Source: Methylocella tundrae
GTDB lineage: Bacteria; Pseudomonadota; Alphaproteobacteria; Rhizobiales; Beijerinckiaceae
DNA length: 64,000 nt
Assembly: GCF_901905185.1 (NCBI RefSeq)
Contig: NZ_CABFMQ020000075.1
Coordinates: forward strand, 1-64,000
Direction: 5' to 3'
Of the stretch, positions 41,553 through 50,982 are shown piece after piece. A program made the position numbers and the translations under genes. Within the stretch, counting starts at the first letter, position 1; every line of letters begins with the position of its first letter. The notes under the pieces were generated by a model. It worked only from the letters and a program-made list of their open reading frames with translations. It did no database searches and was not told the DNA's origin.

Positions 41553-41669
41553 TAGAGCGTTTTCCGATCGAATGGAGTCATTCGATCGATCAGAAATCGC
41601 TCCAGATTCAAAGGCTCGAGCATATTCTTGTCGATCAGATCGAACCGATCTGATCGGAATATGCTCTAG
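41553..41669. repeat. Two-hairpin palindromic repeat, copy 2
   Basis: This is the diverged second copy of the element at 15843-15956, in the same orientation. The first hairpin is imperfect (a 4-base insertion atcg/atcag change in the right arm), the second is intact with outer arms gagcatattc/gaatatgctc. The terminal ctag at 41666-41669 supplies the TAG stop of petC on the minus strand. Another short inverted repeat (ctctaccgg/ccggtagag) overlaps its left side at 41521-41556. Confidence 0.8.
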
Positions 41670-42556
41670 TGCGGGCCGACTTTCGCCCAGATACGTTTCT
41701 TCACGAGATAGAGGAGCGACGCGAAGATCACGAGATAGATGATGACGGCGAAGCCGAGGCTCTTTCGTGCTTCGAGCTTTGGCTCGGCGGCCCACATGAG
41801 GAAGGCCGAAACGTCCTTGGCGTATTGCGGGACTGTCTTTGGCGAGCCGTCAGTATAATCAACGACGCCATCGCTCAAGGGCGGCGGCATGGCGATGCGG
41901 TGTCCGGGGAAGTATTCGTTGTAATTTGGGTTGTCGGCCTTCGAGTAGCCATTCAGAAGCGCATAGATATAGTCTACGCCTTCCTCCTGATATTGGGTGA
42001 AGGCGTCGACGATAAAGAGCGGGAAACCGCGCTCGATGTCGCGCGCCTTGGCGAGAACCGACATGTCGGGCGGAGCGGCGCCAAGGGCGGCGCGCGCCGC
42101 TTGAGGATTGGGGAAGGGCGACGGGAAGTAATCCGACGGCCTGCCGGGACGCTCAAACATGTCGCCCGCCTCGTTCGGTCCATCCTTGACCTTGAAGGTG
42201 GCCGCGAGCGCCTTGACCTGATCTTCCGAGAAGGCGGGGCCGCTTGATGACGCCAGATCGCGGAAGGCGACCAGCTTCATCGAATGGCAGTTGGAGCAGA
42301 CTTCATGATAGACCTGATATCCGCGCTGAAGCTGCGCCCGGTCGAACTTGCCGAAGGGACCATAAAAGCTCCAGGACTGGCGCGCCGGCGCGGGATTCTC
42401 TTCGAGGGCCGGCGCGGCGGTTGCGGCTGATTGGTCGGCGGCGACAGAGCGCGTTCCGCCGGCGGTCAGAGCCAGGGCCAAGGCGCCGATGAGAGCCGTT
42501 CCGGCGCCCGCGGCGAATATCCTGCGAAGCCTCATGAATTCATTCCTTTTGGACAT
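41666..42556 (-). CDS. petC: Cytochrome c1 of the bc1 complex
   Basis: Cytochrome c1 accepts electrons from the Rieske protein. The 296-residue precursor has an N-terminal signal/anchor (about 10-40), haem-binding C87-S-N-C90-H91, the distal Met region GHRIAMPPPLSDG and a C-terminal anchor helix (VIIYLVIFASLLYLV). Its TAG stop is within the palindromic repeat. Together with petA and petB it forms the operon of the proton-pumping bc1 complex. Confidence 0.95.
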   Translation of the reverse strand: MSKRNEFMRLRRIFAAGAGTALIGALALALTAGGTRSVAADQSAATAAPALEENPAPARQSWSFYGPFGKFDRAQLQRGYQVYHEVCSNCHSMKLVAFRDLASSSGPAFSEDQVKALAATFKVKDGPNEAGDMFERPGRPSDYFPSPFPNPQAARAALGAAPPDMSVLAKARDIERGFPLFIVDAFTQYQEEGVDYIYALLNGYSKADNPNYNEYFPGHRIAMPPPLSDGVVDYTDGSPKTVPQYAKDVSAFLMWAAEPKLEARKSLGFAVIIYLVIFASLLYLVKKRIWAKVGPH

Positions 42557-42668
42557 CAGCCGTCGATCTTGCTTTTTAGAGCGCTCTCGAGCGACGCTTA
42601 ACCGGACTTAAGCAAATGCGACAAACACGGGCAGGCAGTTTCCCGACGCCGGGAAACCGGAAGAGTCT

Positions 42669-43922
42669 CTAGTGACCCGCCAGCGCGGGGCTCGCGTCCG
42701 CCTGCTCGCCGAGCACGGCTTCCGAGATGGAGGCGGGCACCGGCCGTGTCGTCTCGAAATGACTGAGCAGAGGCAAAATCACCAGGAAGTGGAAGAAATA
42801 ATAGGCCGTGAGGACGCGTCCGGCGAGAACGGCGCCGCCTGCCGGAGGCTGCGAGCCGACATAGCCGAGCAACACCGCATCGACGACGAAGATCCAGAAG
42901 AAGATTCTGAAGAGCGGGCGATAGGCCGCCGATTTGACCTTCGCGGTATCGAGCCAGGGCAGCACGGCGAGGATCAGCACAGCGCCGAACATGGCCAGAA
43001 AGCCGCCGAGCTTCGAGGGGATCGACCGCAGGATCGCGTAAAAGGGCAGGTAATACCATTCAGGCACGATATGAGGCGGCGTCTGGAGCGGGTTGGCCAC
43101 GATGTAATTATCGGCGTGGCCGAGGTAATTCGGGATGTAGAACACGAACCAGGCATAAAGGACGAGGAAGCAGGTCAGCGCAAACCCATCCTTGACGGTA
43201 AAATAGGGATGGAAGGGCAGCGTGTCTTTCTCGCTCTTCGGCTCGACGCCCGCGGGATTGTTCGAGCCCGGCACATGCAGCGCCCAAATATGCAGCACGA
43301 CCACGCCGGCGATCATGAAGGGGAGCAGATAGTGCAATGAAAAGAAGCGATTAAGCGTTGCGTTGTCGACCGAATAGCCGCCCCAGAGCCATGTCGTGAT
43401 CGCGTCGCCGACGAGGGGGATCGCGGAAAACAGGCTGGTGATGACGGTCGCGCCCCAAAAGCTCATCTGACCCCAGGGCAGGACATATCCCATGAACGCG
43501 GTGGCCATGGAGAGCAGGTAGATGAGGAAGCCGATCAGCCACAGGACTTCGCGCGGCGCCTTATAGGATCCGTAATACATGCCGCGAAAGATGTGGATGT
43601 AGAGGCCGAGGAAGAACATCGAGGCGCCGTTGGCGTGCCAATAGCGAAGCAGCCAGCCGAAATTCACGTCCCGCATGATGTGTTCGACCGAGTCGAACGC
43701 GAGATCCGCGTTCGCCGTGTAATGCATGGCGAGCACGACGCCCGTGGCGATCTGCGAGACCAGCAGGAAGGCGAGGATGCCGCCGAACGTCCACCAATAA
43801 TTCAGATTGCGCGGATTGGGGAAAACCACAAAGGAAGAGTGCATCAACCCGAGGATCGGCAACCGGCTTTCAAGCCACTTCGCAGCCGGATGCTTTGGGA
43901 CGTAGGTCGAATCTCCGCTCAT
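42669..43922 (-). CDS. petB: Cytochrome b of the bc1 complex
   Basis: The 417-residue integral membrane protein holds haems bL and bH and both quinone sites. Eight transmembrane helices are apparent. The [16 protein letters not shown] segment marks the Qo-site (PEWY), and the four-His pattern is visible in [25 protein letters not shown] and HIWALHVPG. It is a separate gene rather than fused with c1, unlike Bradyrhizobium fbcH. It is 96 bases after petA. Confidence 0.96.
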   Translation of the reverse strand: MSGDSTYVPKHPAAKWLESRLPILGLMHSSFVVFPNPRNLNYWWTFGGILAFLLVSQIATGVVLAMHYTANADLAFDSVEHIMRDVNFGWLLRYWHANGASMFFLGLYIHIFRGMYYGSYKAPREVLWLIGFLIYLLSMATAFMGYVLPWGQMSFWGATVITSLFSAIPLVGDAITTWLWGGYSVDNATLNRFFSLHYLLPFMIAGVVVLHIWALHVPGSNNPAGVEPKSEKDTLPFHPYFTVKDGFALTCFLVLYAWFVFYIPNYLGHADNYIVANPLQTPPHIVPEWYYLPFYAILRSIPSKLGGFLAMFGAVLILAVLPWLDTAKVKSAAYRPLFRIFFWIFVVDAVLLGYVGSQPPAGGAVLAGRVLTAYYFFHFLVILPLLSHFETTRPVPASISEAVLGEQADASPALAGH

Positions 43923-44018
43923 GCTCTCGTCTCTGCCATGGTGTGCCGCGTGGAAATCTGCGAGTCGGCTTGCGGTCGCCCGCCTGAGGCGCGGACGGTA
44001 TGCCGTTTCGCCTCAAGC

Positions 44019-44546
44019 CTAGCCTATGATGATTTTGATGTCGCTTGCGAATTTGTAGGGTGGCACCGCCAGATTGGCGGGCGCGGGTCCCTGCCGGATG
44101 CGGCCCGATTGATCGTAGACCGAACCGTGGCAGGGGCAGAAGAAGCCGCCGTCCCGGAACGGCCCCTCGTTCTTGAGCGGAACGCAGCCGAGGTGGGTGC
44201 AGATGCCGATGACGACGAGCCAGTCGGGTTTTTGCACCCGCGATTGATCCGTCGCGGGATCCCTCAGTTCGTTCAAAGGCACCGCGCGGACTTCTTTGAC
44301 TTCGTCGGGCGTGCGATGCGACACGAAAATCGGCTTGCCGCGCCATTTGACGGTCAGGATCTGGCCTTCCGCTATGCCGCTGATGTCGACTTCGACCGAA
44401 GCCGCGGCCAAAGTCGTCGCGTCGGGGCTCATTTGGCTGATCAGCGGCCAAATCGCCGCAGCCGCTCCGACCGCGCCGACGGCGCCGGTCGCTATGAAGA
44501 GGAAATCTCTGCGGGTCGGTTCTTGCAACGTCGTAGTGACTGCCAT
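44019..44546 (-). CDS. petA: Rieske iron-sulphur subunit of the bc1 complex
   Basis: The 175-residue protein has a twin-arginine signal anchor ([16 protein letters not shown]) and the Rieske 2Fe-2S cluster: C116-T-H118-L-G-C121 and C137-P-C139-H140-G-S. Ligands are C116, H118, C137 and H140, with a C121-C139 disulphide. It is the first gene of the petABC operon and is divergent from trmL. Confidence 0.96.
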   Translation of the reverse strand: MAVTTTLQEPTRRDFLFIATGAVGAVGAAAAIWPLISQMSPDATTLAAASVEVDISGIAEGQILTVKWRGKPIFVSHRTPDEVKEVRAVPLNELRDPATDQSRVQKPDWLVVIGICTHLGCVPLKNEGPFRDGGFFCPCHGSVYDQSGRIRQGPAPANLAVPPYKFASDIKIIIG

Positions 44547-44729
44547 GACATCCTCGACTGGCGCTGCGTCCGCAAGTTCCGAACGCCTCTGCGCTACGCA
44601 CTAATGAAGCGTAGGGAAAGAATCAACATCTCAGACTAAGGTGTGACGCTTCGACGCCGCTTTTTTTGGCATAAATAAATCATCATACTCGCGCCGGGCC
44701 GCCGGACGCCGAACCGGGAGCGCTCCATC

Positions 44730-45239
44730 ATGCCGGGAACTTCGCCAGCGCAATTGACCCTTGCGCTCTATCAGCCGGACATTCCACAGAACGCCGGAAC
44801 GATCCTGCGCATGTGCGCTTGTCTCGGCTTTGGCGCCGCGATCATCGAGCCGGCCGGCTTTCCCGTCAGCGACCGCCACTTTCGCCGCGCCGGCATGGAC
44901 TATCTCGATCATGTGGCGATCGCCCGTCACGCTTCGTTCAGCGCGTTCGACGCCTGGCGCCGCCGCGAGGGCGCGCGGCTCATCCTGCTGTCGACCAAGG
45001 CGAGCCTCGCCTATACGGAATTTCGCTTCGAGGCGGGAGACATTTTGCTGCTCGGACGCGAATCGGCGGGCGCGCCGGAGGAAGTGCATCAGACCGCCGA
45101 CGCGCGCCTTCTCATTCCGCTGCAAAACTCCATGCGATCGTTGAATGTCGCCGTCGCCGCCGCGATGGTCGCAGGAGAGGCGGCGCGGCAAATACAGATC
45201 GCGCGCCTGGCCGACGCCAATATCGCCGAACGCGGCTAA
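44730..45239 (+). CDS. trmL: TrmL, tRNA (cytidine(34)-2'-O)-methyltransferase
   Basis: This SPOUT-class methyltransferase modifies the wobble base of tRNA-Leu. The 169-residue protein has the family start LALYQPDIPQNAGTILRMCACLG, split into LALYQPDIPQN and GTILRM, plus the trefoil-knot motifs LLGRESAGAPEEV and LLIPLQNSMRSLNVAVAAAM. It has GGGAG upstream of the ATG. It is divergent from petA. Confidence 0.93.
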   Translation: MPGTSPAQLTLALYQPDIPQNAGTILRMCACLGFGAAIIEPAGFPVSDRHFRRAGMDYLDHVAIARHASFSAFDAWRRREGARLILLSTKASLAYTEFRFEAGDILLLGRESAGAPEEVHQTADARLLIPLQNSMRSLNVAVAAAMVAGEAARQIQIARLADANIAERG

Positions 45240-45409
45240 CGCTGCGTCATCGTAGGGTCATGCAACGCCAGGCGCCTGCCGGGCGCGCGCCTTGGCGGGT
45301 GGGCGGGGGCCTCCGACAGCCTGACGCAATGTTCGAGACGCTCATGTGGACCCGTGGCGCACAAGCCATCGGTTGATCCGGCGGTTCGCCGCCCGAATGG
45401 ACGTTAAGT

Positions 45410-46945
45410 ATGAACACGCTCGACCCTTTACAGCAACGGCTCGAATTTATTGATTTTGACGCGAGGGAGCGCGCCGCGCTCCGCGCACTGAAGCCTCTGA
45501 TCGAAAAATCGCTGCCGCCGATGCTCGTGGCCTTTTACGGGAAGATCCGAAGCACGCCGCAAACGCGCGGCTTTTTCCGCGACGATGAGCATGCGGCGGC
45601 GGCCAAAGGCCGCCAGCAAGAGCATTGGCGGATCATCAGCTCAGCCGCCTATGATCAGACCTATGTGCAAGCCGTGAGGGCGATTGGTCAGGTTCACGCG
45701 CGCCTCGGCCTTGAGCCGCGCTGGTATATTGGCGGCTACGCCCTCATCACCGCCGGTCTCATTCGCGCCCTTGTAGCGGAGCATTGGCCGAGCTTGCTGC
45801 GGCGCTCGAAGCATGACGCCGCCGGCGTCGCAGGAGCGCTCTCCGCGCTCGTGAAGGCGGTGATGCTCGATATGGATTATTCCATATCGAGCTATCTTGA
45901 CGCCATTGATGCGGAGCGTCTTTGCGCGCAGGCGGCGCAACGCGACGCCGAGCAGAAGGCCGCGGCGGCGATGAACGCGACGGCCGCGGCGCTGAGGCAT
46001 TTGGCGAATGGCGATCTCAAGGGGCGGATCGACGTCGATCTCGCGCCGGAATTTTCAGCCGTGAAGGCTGATTTCAACGCCGCCGTGGCGCAACTGCAAG
46101 ACGCCATAGGCGCGGTGTCGAAGTCGGTCTCCGGCATCCGGCTGGGCGTTGAGGAGATTGCCCAGGCCTCTGAGGATCTATCGCGACGCACCGAGAGACA
46201 GGCTGCGAGCCTCGAACAGACCGCGGCGACGCTCGAGCAGTTGACCGCCAGCGTCAAGCAGACCGCCAGCGGCGCGGGCGAAGCGGCGAAAGTCGTCGCC
46301 GCAATGAAGGCCGACGCCGCCGAATCCGGCGAGGTGGTCAAGCAGGCCGTCTCCGCGATGGGCGGGATCGAGGGGTCGTCGCAGCAAATCTCGAAGATCA
46401 TCGGCGTCATCGATGAAATCGCGTTCCAGACCAATCTTCTGGCTCTTAACGCCGGAGTTGAGGCCGCGCGCGCGGGCGAAGCCGGCCGCGGCTTCGCAGT
46501 CGTCGCGCAGGAGGTCCGCGCGCTGGCTCAACGTTCGGCTGAAGCCGCCAGGGAGATCAAGCTCCTGATCGCATCGAGCGGGCAAGAAGTCGGCGTCGGC
46601 GTCGATCTCGTCCGCCAGACCGGCGATTCGCTGCAGAAAAATATCGACCAGATCGCGGGGGTCGATCGTCTTGTGGACGCGATCGCAATATCGGCCCGGG
46701 AGCAAGCGGCGAGCCTCAATGAGGTCAATATCGCCGTCAACCAGATGGATCAGCTGACGCAGCAGAATGCCGGCATGGTCGAGCAAGCCGCGGCCGCGAC
46801 GCGCTCTCTCAGAGAGGAGACCGGCGAACTCTCCCGCCTCGTCGCGCGCTTTCGGATCGACGAGCCGAATCGCGCACGCGCGCAAGGCGACAAGCCGGCG
46901 GCGCAGCGGCCAAGGCTCGCGGCCTACGCCAGCGGCAAGACCTGA
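45410..46945 (+). CDS. Globin-coupled methyl-accepting chemotaxis protein (HemAT-like)
   Basis: The 511-residue soluble chemoreceptor has an N-terminal protoglobin-type haem domain (about 10-170) with the proximal His96 in IGQVHARLGLEPRWYIGGY. A HAMP-like segment (about 195-245) and an MCP signalling domain follow, with the hairpin EIAFQTNLLALNAGVEAARAG at its tip. There is no transmembrane helix, so it senses cytoplasmic oxygen. No che genes lie nearby, so it must act through chemotaxis proteins encoded elsewhere, or in non-chemotactic signalling. Confidence 0.93.
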   Translation: MNTLDPLQQRLEFIDFDARERAALRALKPLIEKSLPPMLVAFYGKIRSTPQTRGFFRDDEHAAAAKGRQQEHWRIISSAAYDQTYVQAVRAIGQVHARLGLEPRWYIGGYALITAGLIRALVAEHWPSLLRRSKHDAAGVAGALSALVKAVMLDMDYSISSYLDAIDAERLCAQAAQRDAEQKAAAAMNATAAALRHLANGDLKGRIDVDLAPEFSAVKADFNAAVAQLQDAIGAVSKSVSGIRLGVEEIAQASEDLSRRTERQAASLEQTAATLEQLTASVKQTASGAGEAAKVVAAMKADAAESGEVVKQAVSAMGGIEGSSQQISKIIGVIDEIAFQTNLLALNAGVEAARAGEAGRGFAVVAQEVRALAQRSAEAAREIKLLIASSGQEVGVGVDLVRQTGDSLQKNIDQIAGVDRLVDAIAISAREQAASLNEVNIAVNQMDQLTQQNAGMVEQAAAATRSLREETGELSRLVARFRIDEPNRARAQGDKPAAQRPRLAAYASGKT

Positions 46946-47085
46946 AGCCCGCCGGATGCGGCGGGTAGCTTCCAAAGACCTCGGCTTCGGGATATTCAAC
47001 GCGGCGGCCGGCGGCGATTGGCGCTGCGGATAAGCCGGCGCGATCGCGGTGCGCTCCTGATCATTCACGGGCGCGCGCGAGGGCA

Positions 47086-48042
47086 ATGAGCGAGCGATTT
47101 CAGGACGGCGCCGATTGGCGAAAGCCGGGGAAGGCTGGACGAATGGTTGAGTGCCAAATTGGCGAGAGCCGCCAGGCGCAGGCGCGCGCCTGGTTCGAGA
47201 CATTGCAGCGCAAGATCATCGCCGGCTTTGAAAGCCTGGAAGACGACGCTCCGGGGCCGTTCGCCAAGCCCGGCATGGCGCCGGGACGTTTCGAGACCAA
47301 GCCCTGGCAAAGGGCGAATAATGGCGGCGGCGGCCTGATGGCGATCCTCAAGGGCCGCGTATTCGAAAAAATGGCCGTCCACACCTCGACCGTGTTCGGG
47401 GCCTTCACGCCAGAATTCGCCAGGCAGATGCCGGGGGCAGAGGAGGATCCGCGCTTTTGGGCGTCCGGCGTTTCGTTGATCGCGCATCCATGGAATCCGA
47501 ATGTCCCATGCGTTCACATGAACACGCGCTTTGTCGAAACCAGCAAGGCCTGGTTCGGCGGCGGCGCTGATCTCACGCCGGTCCTTGACCGGCGCCGGCT
47601 CCAGACCGACGCGGATGCCAAAGATTTCCACGCGGCCATGGCGCGCGCCTGCGAGGGCTCTGAGCCCCTCGCCGATTATGCGAAATTCAAGAATTGGTGC
47701 GACGATTATTTCTACCTGAAGCATCGCAATGAACCGCGCGGGATCGGCGGAATTTTCTACGATTATCTCGAATGCCCGCTTGACGACGAAGAAAGATTCG
47801 CCAGGACGTTCGCTTTCACGCAAGCTGTCGGCCGCAGCTTTCTTTCGATTTACCCGGAACTGGTCCGCCGCAATTTCCATCTCGCCTGGACGCCGGAGGA
47901 TCGATCTGAACAGCTCGTCCGGCGTGGGCGTTATGTCGAATTCAACCTTCTTTACGACCGGGGCACTATTTTCGGGCTGAAAACGGGCGGCAATGTCGAG
48001 GCGATCCTGTCGTCGATGCCGCCGCTTGTAAAATGGCCGTAA
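47086..48042 (+). CDS. hemF: HemF, oxygen-dependent coproporphyrinogen III oxidase
   Basis: HemF decarboxylates coproporphyrinogen III to protoporphyrinogen IX using O2. The 318-residue sequence has [17 protein letters not shown], the signature [40 protein letters not shown] and the C-terminal [14 protein letters not shown]. All typical family motifs are intact. The N-terminus before about residue 25 is unconserved. Confidence 0.95.
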   Translation: MSERFQDGADWRKPGKAGRMVECQIGESRQAQARAWFETLQRKIIAGFESLEDDAPGPFAKPGMAPGRFETKPWQRANNGGGGLMAILKGRVFEKMAVHTSTVFGAFTPEFARQMPGAEEDPRFWASGVSLIAHPWNPNVPCVHMNTRFVETSKAWFGGGADLTPVLDRRRLQTDADAKDFHAAMARACEGSEPLADYAKFKNWCDDYFYLKHRNEPRGIGGIFYDYLECPLDDEERFARTFAFTQAVGRSFLSIYPELVRRNFHLAWTPEDRSEQLVRRGRYVEFNLLYDRGTIFGLKTGGNVEAILSSMPPLVKWP

Positions 48043-48196
48043 GTTTCGGGCTCGCGCGAGGCGACCGTCACGACGGCGACATGCGTTGAATTTAACGCAA
48101 GGGAGTCTGGCGCCGGGCTGCTGCGAGGAAACGCCGCGGCCCGTCGGCGCCGGGCAAATAGAGGCCGCATTTGCGCACAACATGGGAGGCAAGCCC

Positions 48197-48481
48197 TTGA
48201 GCGAGACCAGCATCGGCAGCGCGACTTTCGAACCAGGCGACATCGTTCAACTGAAGTCCTTTGGGCCGGCCATGACGGTCGTCTCCGTCGACGCCGAGGG
48301 CGTCCATGTGCTGTGGTATGGCGAAGCGACGGATGAACTGAAAACGCATGTCATCCCGGCGATCGCACTCGAAAAAATCACCGTGCTCGATGAGGACGAG
48401 GATGAAGAAGACGAGGACGATGAGGACGACGATCGCAAGGGCAAGCAGGCTGGCAAGAAGAAGCGCCGCCGCGACGATTGA
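48197..48481 (+). CDS. DUF2158/YodC-like small protein with acidic-basic tail
   Basis: The N-terminal half resembles the DUF2158 (YodC) fold: FEPGDIVQLKSFGPAMTVVSV, a central HVLWYG aromatic strand and HVIPAIALEKI. The rest is a run of Asp/Glu (EDEDEEDEDDEDDD) followed by a Lys/Arg tail (GKKKRRR). Function is unknown. The start is uncertain: a TTG at 48197 has GGGAGG at the right spacing, whereas the in-frame ATG at 48182 has no visible site; an upstream ATG at 48086 is less likely. Confidence 0.65.
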   Translation: MSETSIGSATFEPGDIVQLKSFGPAMTVVSVDAEGVHVLWYGEATDELKTHVIPAIALEKITVLDEDEDEEDEDDEDDDRKGKQAGKKKRRRDD

Positions 48482-48559
48482 CCCATTTGGCCGGCGCGCA
48501 TGAACAAAGCGCCATTGCGAGGCCGTTTCAAGTCTCGCGGGGGTGCGGCGCCGGCGCGT

Positions 48560-49249
48560 TCAAGTCAATGCAATGGTGGCTGCGTATTCGGCCGGAACTT
48601 CGAGCGATTCAACGCGCACCTGCGCCAGCGCGGGCGTGAAGCAATTGTGCTGAGGGTGGATGTCGAGCCTTTGCGGGCCTAATTCAACCAGAAAGTCCTT
48701 GAGATAGGCGGTTATTCCGACCCCGAATGCTTTGAGCACGGCTTCCTTGCATGTCCATATCTTGTAAAATGCGTCGAGTTGCGCCGCTCCCTCAAGGTTT
48801 TTAAGGAAGCGATGCTCGTCTTCGCAGAAAAAAGCCTCCGCCAGCGCGAGCTCGTCGATATTCTCGCGCATCAGCTCGATGTCGACGCCGATTGGACGCA
48901 GCGGCGACAGTCCAATCAGGGCCAGTGCGCTGGAATGCGACACGTTGAAATGCAAATCCTCTCGCCCCGCGAGGACGGGTTTGCCGAAAGGGCCGATCGT
49001 GAAGGCGAGATCTTCAGGCCGCCGGCCGCTCGCGTCGGCGAGCAGACGCCGAAGGGCGGCCCGCGTTAGCATGAAACGCGCGCGATCCTCCGCGCGATAG
49101 AACCGATTGGCTCGTGCGATTTCGTCGCCCGATAAGACAAGGGCCGACTCGGCGAGGTGAGCGCTTCCTCCAACGTCGACAAGCCAGAGCTCGACCGTCG
49201 CATCGGGACTCTCGATCTTTTGCAAACCGGCAGACGCTTTGTGCTGCAT
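48560..49249 (-). CDS. 4'-phosphopantetheinyl transferase (Sfp type)
   Basis: The 229-residue enzyme transfers phosphopantetheine from CoA to carrier proteins. It has the Sfp/EntD-type motifs FNVSHSSALALIGLS, IGVDIELMRE with the Mg2+ ligands, and FYKIWTCKEAVLKAFGVGI. The family handles carrier proteins of secondary metabolism or, when no AcpS acts, fatty-acid ACP. No polyketide or peptide synthetase is in the window; acpP at 31605 is a possible but unproved substrate. Confidence 0.9.
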   Translation of the reverse strand: MQHKASAGLQKIESPDATVELWLVDVGGSAHLAESALVLSGDEIARANRFYRAEDRARFMLTRAALRRLLADASGRRPEDLAFTIGPFGKPVLAGREDLHFNVSHSSALALIGLSPLRPIGVDIELMRENIDELALAEAFFCEDEHRFLKNLEGAAQLDAFYKIWTCKEAVLKAFGVGITAYLKDFLVELGPQRLDIHPQHNCFTPALAQVRVESLEVPAEYAATIALT

Positions 49250-49390
49250 GAAGCTTTTCTGGGCGCCCTATTGGGAGAGAACTTTCAAGGAGCAGGAAGC
49301 CGCTTAACAAATATCCGATGAGACGCAATCACCGGAAATTTTTCATATTCCCGTGAAATCAGAAAATGATAGATCGGGTTCTCCACTGCG

Positions 49391-50563
49391 TTGCAACTGG
49401 CGCGTCAAGGAGTTTCAGCCATCCACGTCGATCGTTCCCGCTGCATCGCGCTTTTAAGCGCGCTCGCGCAGCCCGTCATGTTCCGCCTCGATCCGGAGAC
49501 CGCGCATAAAGCAGCGATCAAGGCGCTGGCGCGCCTGCCGCTTGCCGTTCTGGCGGAGCGGGATGACGCGCGGCTTGCGGTCAAGGCGTTCGGTCTCGAT
49601 TTTCCCAATCCGCTGGGGCTGGCGGCAGGCTTCGACAAGAATGGCGAGGCGGTCGACGCTGTCTTTAGGCTCGGCTTCGGCTTCACCGAGGCCGGTACGA
49701 TCACGCCGCTGCCGCAACCCGGTAATCCGCGCCCGCGCCTGTTTCGACTCATGCGCGACGAGGCCGTCATCAATCGCTTCGGCTTCAACAGCGAGGGCGC
49801 GGCGGCCGTCGGCCAGCGTCTTGCGCGGCGCAAAGGCTCTGCCGCCGCGCAAAAGCCGGGCGTAATCGGAATCAACGTCGGCGCCAATAAGGAGAGCGCC
49901 GACCGCGCCGCCGATTATGTGCGCGCCATTGCTGCGCTCGCCGAGGTTGCGGATTATTTCACGATCAACGTATCTTCGCCGAACACGCCAGGACTGCGCA
50001 ATCTTCAGGAAGCGGACGCGCTCGACGATCTGCTTGCGCGCGTCGTCGCGGCTCGCGACGAGCAAAGGGAATTTTTTGGCCGTAAGCCGGTGCTTTTGAA
50101 AATTGCGCCGGATCTTTCGCTGACTGAACTTGATTCGATCGTCGCCCGCGCCAGGGCTCGCAGGATCGACGGCCTCATTATCTCCAATACGACGCTCTCG
50201 CGTCCGGCGACGCTTTTGGAGACGCAGACGGCAAAGCAGCAAGGCGGTCTTTCGGGGCGCCCGCTATTCGCATTATCGACACAGATGCTCGCCGCCGCGT
50301 TTCTGCGCGTCGAAGGCCAATTTCCCTTGGTCGGGGCCGGCGGCGTCGACAGCGCGGCGCGCGCCCTGGCCAAGATCGAGGCGGGCGCGAGCCTCGTTCA
50401 ATTGTATTCGGCGCTTGTCTACAAGGGTCTCGGTCTCCCCGCGACGATCAAGCGCGGCCTTCTCGCAGCGTTGGAGCGCAGCGCCTATCCGACCCTTGCA
50501 GCCGCGGTTGGCGCATCGGCGAAAGATTGGGCGGCGGGAAAAATCGCAGCGGAAGACATCTGA
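49391..50563 (+). CDS. pyrD: PyrD, dihydroorotate dehydrogenase (quinone), class 2
   Basis: PyrD oxidises dihydroorotate to orotate with quinone reduction at the inner membrane. The signature [16 protein letters not shown], the catalytic-Ser loop [17 protein letters not shown] and the FMN-binding [12 protein letters not shown] and [13 protein letters not shown] are present. The start is unclear. TTG at 49391 would give 390 residues, the first ATG in the homologous region (49478) gives 361, close to the family length, while the only good ribosome-binding site (AAGGAG, 49407-49412) points to an ATC codon at 49421. Confidence 0.93.
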   Translation: MQLARQGVSAIHVDRSRCIALLSALAQPVMFRLDPETAHKAAIKALARLPLAVLAERDDARLAVKAFGLDFPNPLGLAAGFDKNGEAVDAVFRLGFGFTEAGTITPLPQPGNPRPRLFRLMRDEAVINRFGFNSEGAAAVGQRLARRKGSAAAQKPGVIGINVGANKESADRAADYVRAIAALAEVADYFTINVSSPNTPGLRNLQEADALDDLLARVVAARDEQREFFGRKPVLLKIAPDLSLTELDSIVARARARRIDGLIISNTTLSRPATLLETQTAKQQGGLSGRPLFALSTQMLAAAFLRVEGQFPLVGAGGVDSAARALAKIEAGASLVQLYSALVYKGLGLPATIKRGLLAALERSAYPTLAAAVGASAKDWAAGKIAAEDI

Positions 50564-50586
50564 AACCGGGGCCTTGGAGCCAAAAC

Positions 50587-50982
50587 TCAGCGCTCTCCGC
50601 GCATGTTCAAAAGCCGCAGAACGAGCCAGATCGGCACGACGATCGCGGCGCCGACAAGGACATAATCGAAAACCTCCCGGATGGCGTCGAAACCCATGCG
50701 ATAGATGCGGTTGAAGAGATCGGTCAGCCCGCGAAAAATGTCGATCGGCCTGATGTCGAGCCACATGAAGAGGGCGCCGACGATGAGGGAGACAAAAAAG
50801 AGGCGCAGAAAGACGCTGGCGGGGGAGCCCCCGAGAAAACGGTTGAGGGCGCTGCCCGAGCGCGGCGCGGCGGGCGAGCGCTGACCCGCCGTCCACCCTG
50901 GCGGCGGTTCTGGCGTCGAACGCGTCCACCCTGGCGGCGGTTCTGGCGTCGAACGCGTCGGATCACTCATGCGGTCGGTCAT
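50587..50982 (-). CDS. DUF6460-type small membrane protein
   Basis: The 131-residue protein has a Pro-rich N-terminus with an exact two-copy 11-residue repeat (TRSTPEPPPGW), then two hydrophobic helices (about 62-80 and 105-125) around DIRPIDIFRGLTDL. The second half resembles alphaproteobacterial DUF6460 proteins of unknown function. I chose the ATG at 50982 because AAAGGAG precedes it. It is convergent with pyrD. Confidence 0.75.
   Translation of the reverse strand: MTDRMSDPTRSTPEPPPGWTRSTPEPPPGWTAGQRSPAAPRSGSALNRFLGGSPASVFLRLFFVSLIVGALFMWLDIRPIDIFRGLTDLFNRIYRMGFDAIREVFDYVLVGAAIVVPIWLVLRLLNMRGER
50891..50956. repeat. Perfect 33-bp direct repeat (two copies)
   Basis: Two identical 33-base units at 50891-50923 and 50924-50956 encode the 11-residue repeat in the N-terminus of the DUF6460-type protein. 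The length is a multiple of three, so the frame is preserved. It is likely to be a recent slippage duplication. Confidence 0.8.

Noticed and set aside
44598-44626. Possible petA promoter (TTGATT, 17 bases, TAGTGC on the minus strand)
   Set aside because: The -10 match is poor and the region is too ambiguous to annotate.
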